This document shows, piece by piece, positions 62,766 through 64,000 of a stretch of DNA of 64,000 nt (positions within the stretch are counted from its first letter, which is position 1; the number at the start of each line of letters is the position of its first letter). Where the stretch lies: assembly GCF_001292625.1 (NCBI RefSeq), contig NZ_LAJH01000010.1:62001-126000 (forward strand), read 5' to 3'. A program made the translations under genes and the position numbers. Source of the stretch: Shimia sp. SK013. GTDB taxonomy: Bacteria; Pseudomonadota; Alphaproteobacteria; Rhodobacterales; Rhodobacteraceae. Under the pieces are notes generated by a model that had not been told where the DNA came from, made no database searches, and worked only from the letters and a program-made list of their open reading frames with translations.

Positions 62766-64000
62766 TCAGCTTGCGGCACGATCCTGTGGTTTGAAGTTGA
62801 TGCTTTCGTCAGCAGTAAAACGACCACCGGCAATCTTGCGGATTTTTTGGTCGCGCAGAAGTTGGCCAAAGCTGCGCAGGCCTTCTTCGCGGGAGAACTC
62901 TGCCTCGTTGATGTCACGCGCCATGCGCATGAGCATCGGACGGGAGAAGCGCTCCTGACCTTTGACAAAGGTCACATAAGCCGCCGCTGCTTCTAGAATT
63001 TGCGGCATGGTGGCGGCGCCAACTGTCTGGGCATAGTCGGCAAAGCCGCCTTGCACAGCAGAAACTGACCCGACCGGGGCAACAGTCCGCGCGATTTCTT
63101 CGCGGTCTTTCCGGTCGGTGGACACCCGGCGCGGGCGAACAGGAACGCGCCGTGGTGCCTTTTTCTCTTCAGCAGCAGGTGCATCCTGAGTTGCGGGAGG
63201 TGTTTCTGCCTCGGCCTCAGGAGCTTTCTCGGAAGTATCGATGCGCTGTTCTGCCACAAGTTTGAGCGGAGCAGCGGCGCCGCGCGGCTTGGACGTTGCG
63301 GATTGGGAGGCGTCTTTGCCACCGGGAACCGCGCGCACAACGCTCGCCAGATCGTCGCGATAAACCGCTGTGGTGTCTTTGTTACCGGTGAGGCCACCGG
63401 CGGCTTTTTCAGCGCGGGTTGCAGCAACGGCAGCGCGCAGATGTGCGATGGCGCGGCGACGGCGTGAGCCTTCGGGCTCTTTCATTTCGCTGTTGGCTTT
63501 GGCCATCAGACGGGACAAATCCGGCTCACCATGTGCGGCGCCTGCCGTGTTGGCATCTTCCGGGTCAGCCTCAAGAGCGGGTGTTTCGGAGGCGTCTTCA
63601 ACGTCGTCTTCAACGTCATCAGCGAAGTCATCGTCCAAATCGTCCAGATCTTCAGCCATGGTTTCGACTGGGTCTTCGGCAACGGGTGCGCTTTGGGGGG
63701 AGGTTTCACCTTTCAGCTCGGCTTCAACCTGTGCCAACTCAGCCATCAGGTCAGCTTCGTCTTCTGGCGTCAGCGTTGTATCAGCGGCGGCGTTGATGTC
63801 GGCCGGTGCAACGTCTTCGGCAAAGATGTCATCGCCATCCTCGTCTTCCAAAGTCTCGTTGTCGTCGACCGGTTCCGCTTCAAGTAGGCCAGAGGCCACG
63901 GCCTCTTCGAAGTCCGCTTTTTTCATGCGGACGACGCGTGCGCGCAGCGTTGGTTTGCTGTCTGCCTCGGTTGGTTGCTCAGGTGTTTCGTCAATAATGT
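62766..64000 (-). CDS. Acidic low-complexity protein, 5' end beyond the window
   Basis: The frame stays open to the window end, so the start lies beyond base 64000. Residues upstream of the internal ATG at 63926 read PTLRARVVRMKKADFEEA and belong to the same protein. The N-terminal and middle parts are Asp/Glu-rich (for example DLDDLDDDFADDVEDDVED), a basic patch GSRRRRAIAHLRAAVAATR follows, and the C-terminal 90 residues look globular (YAQTVGAATMPQILEAAAAY, RDQKIRKIAGGRFTADE). I do not recognise a family; related proteins occur in Rhodobacteraceae. Confidence 0.7.
   Translation of the reverse strand, partial: IIDETPEQPTEADSKPTLRARVVRMKKADFEEAVASGLLEAEPVDDNETLEDEDGDDIFAEDVAPADINAAADTTLTPEDEADLMAELAQVEAELKGETSPQSAPVAEDPVETMAEDLDDLDDDFADDVEDDVEDASETPALEADPEDANTAGAAHGEPDLSRLMAKANSEMKEPEGSRRRRAIAHLRAAVAATRAEKAAGGLTGNKDTTAVYRDDLASVVRAVPGGKDASQSATSKPRGAAAPLKLVAEQRIDTSEKAPEAEAETPPATQDAPAAEEKKAPRRVPVRPRRVSTDRKDREEIARTVAPVGSVSAVQGGFADYAQTVGAATMPQILEAAAAYVTFVKGQERFSRPMLMRMARDINEAEFSREEGLRSFGQLLRDQKIRKIAGGRFTADESINFKPQDRAAS

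Overview
The window looks like chromosomal DNA of a marine alphaproteobacterium of the Rhodobacteraceae (Roseobacter group). The basis is gene content and protein flavour, not a database search. It holds a complete class I polyhydroxyalkanoate module (phaZ, phaC, phaP, phaR), a cobalt-type nitrile hydratase, a Hint-domain protein paired with an HlyC-like acyltransferase, a DUF2842 gene and a DUF6524 gene, and the usual moderately high GC. Genes sit on both strands in short operons, many with 4-base ATGA overlaps. I see no tRNA, rRNA, CRISPR array, insertion sequence or prophage block, so this is mostly core genome with small accessory patches.

Layout. 1-4.2 kb: M16 peptidase (cut by the window edge), GNAT acetyltransferase, secreted MBL-fold protein, GlcD-like flavin oxidase. 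4.2-6.9 kb: purine salvage (apt, mtnP), with a LysE-family exporter, a basic regulator-like protein and a new 38-residue ORF. 7-9.6 kb: small envelope genes, including an HExxH lipoprotein and an endolysin-like M15 peptidase. 9.6-17 kb: parE, a solute-binding protein, a secreted alpha/beta hydrolase, ppk2 and DUF2461. 17-26.9 kb: MATE pump, aspartate aminotransferase, sdhE, a MarR regulator, gloA, thyA-folA and a cold-shock gene. 26.9-29.5 kb: a bufferin operon (bufA precursor, MNIO enzyme bufB, DUF2063 partner bufC, DoxX membrane protein). 29.6-30.2 kb: a decayed Hint-domain gene. 30.3-36.7 kb: thrS, three alpha/beta hydrolases, a VOC protein and a luciferase-like oxidoreductase. 36.8-41.3 kb: the PHA module. 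41.3-51.9 kb: a DegT-type aminotransferase, glutamylpolyamine genes (FAD oxidase, two glutamine-synthetase-like ligases, class I amidotransferase) and a polar amino-acid/polyamine ABC transporter, then a PhnD-like protein. 51.9-54.8 kb: two TerB-like genes, a WYL regulator with a clear palindromic operator, SRPBCC and DUF1330. 54.9-61.1 kb: pyrG, secG, nitrile hydratase, a frameshifted DUF6524 gene, purA and DUF2842. 61.2-64 kb: Hint protein plus HlyC-like acyltransferase, and an acidic protein that runs off the end.

How the genes work together. Three modules stand out. The PHA genes are flanked by CTGC-N3-GCAG sites upstream of both phaC and phaP, matching what is known of PhaR autoregulation. 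The polyamine genes and the adjacent ABC transporter plausibly import and gamma-glutamylate amines. The buf operon fits the recently described copper-buffering RiPP family, and its bufA-bufB junction can fold into two mutually exclusive hairpins.

The least-described items are the Hint/HlyC pair and its decayed Hint relative 31 kb away, the bufA-bufB RNA switch candidate, the 19-base tandem duplication that breaks DUF6524, and the 38-residue ORF at 4846-4962. All function calls come from recognising motifs by eye. No alignments or searches were run.
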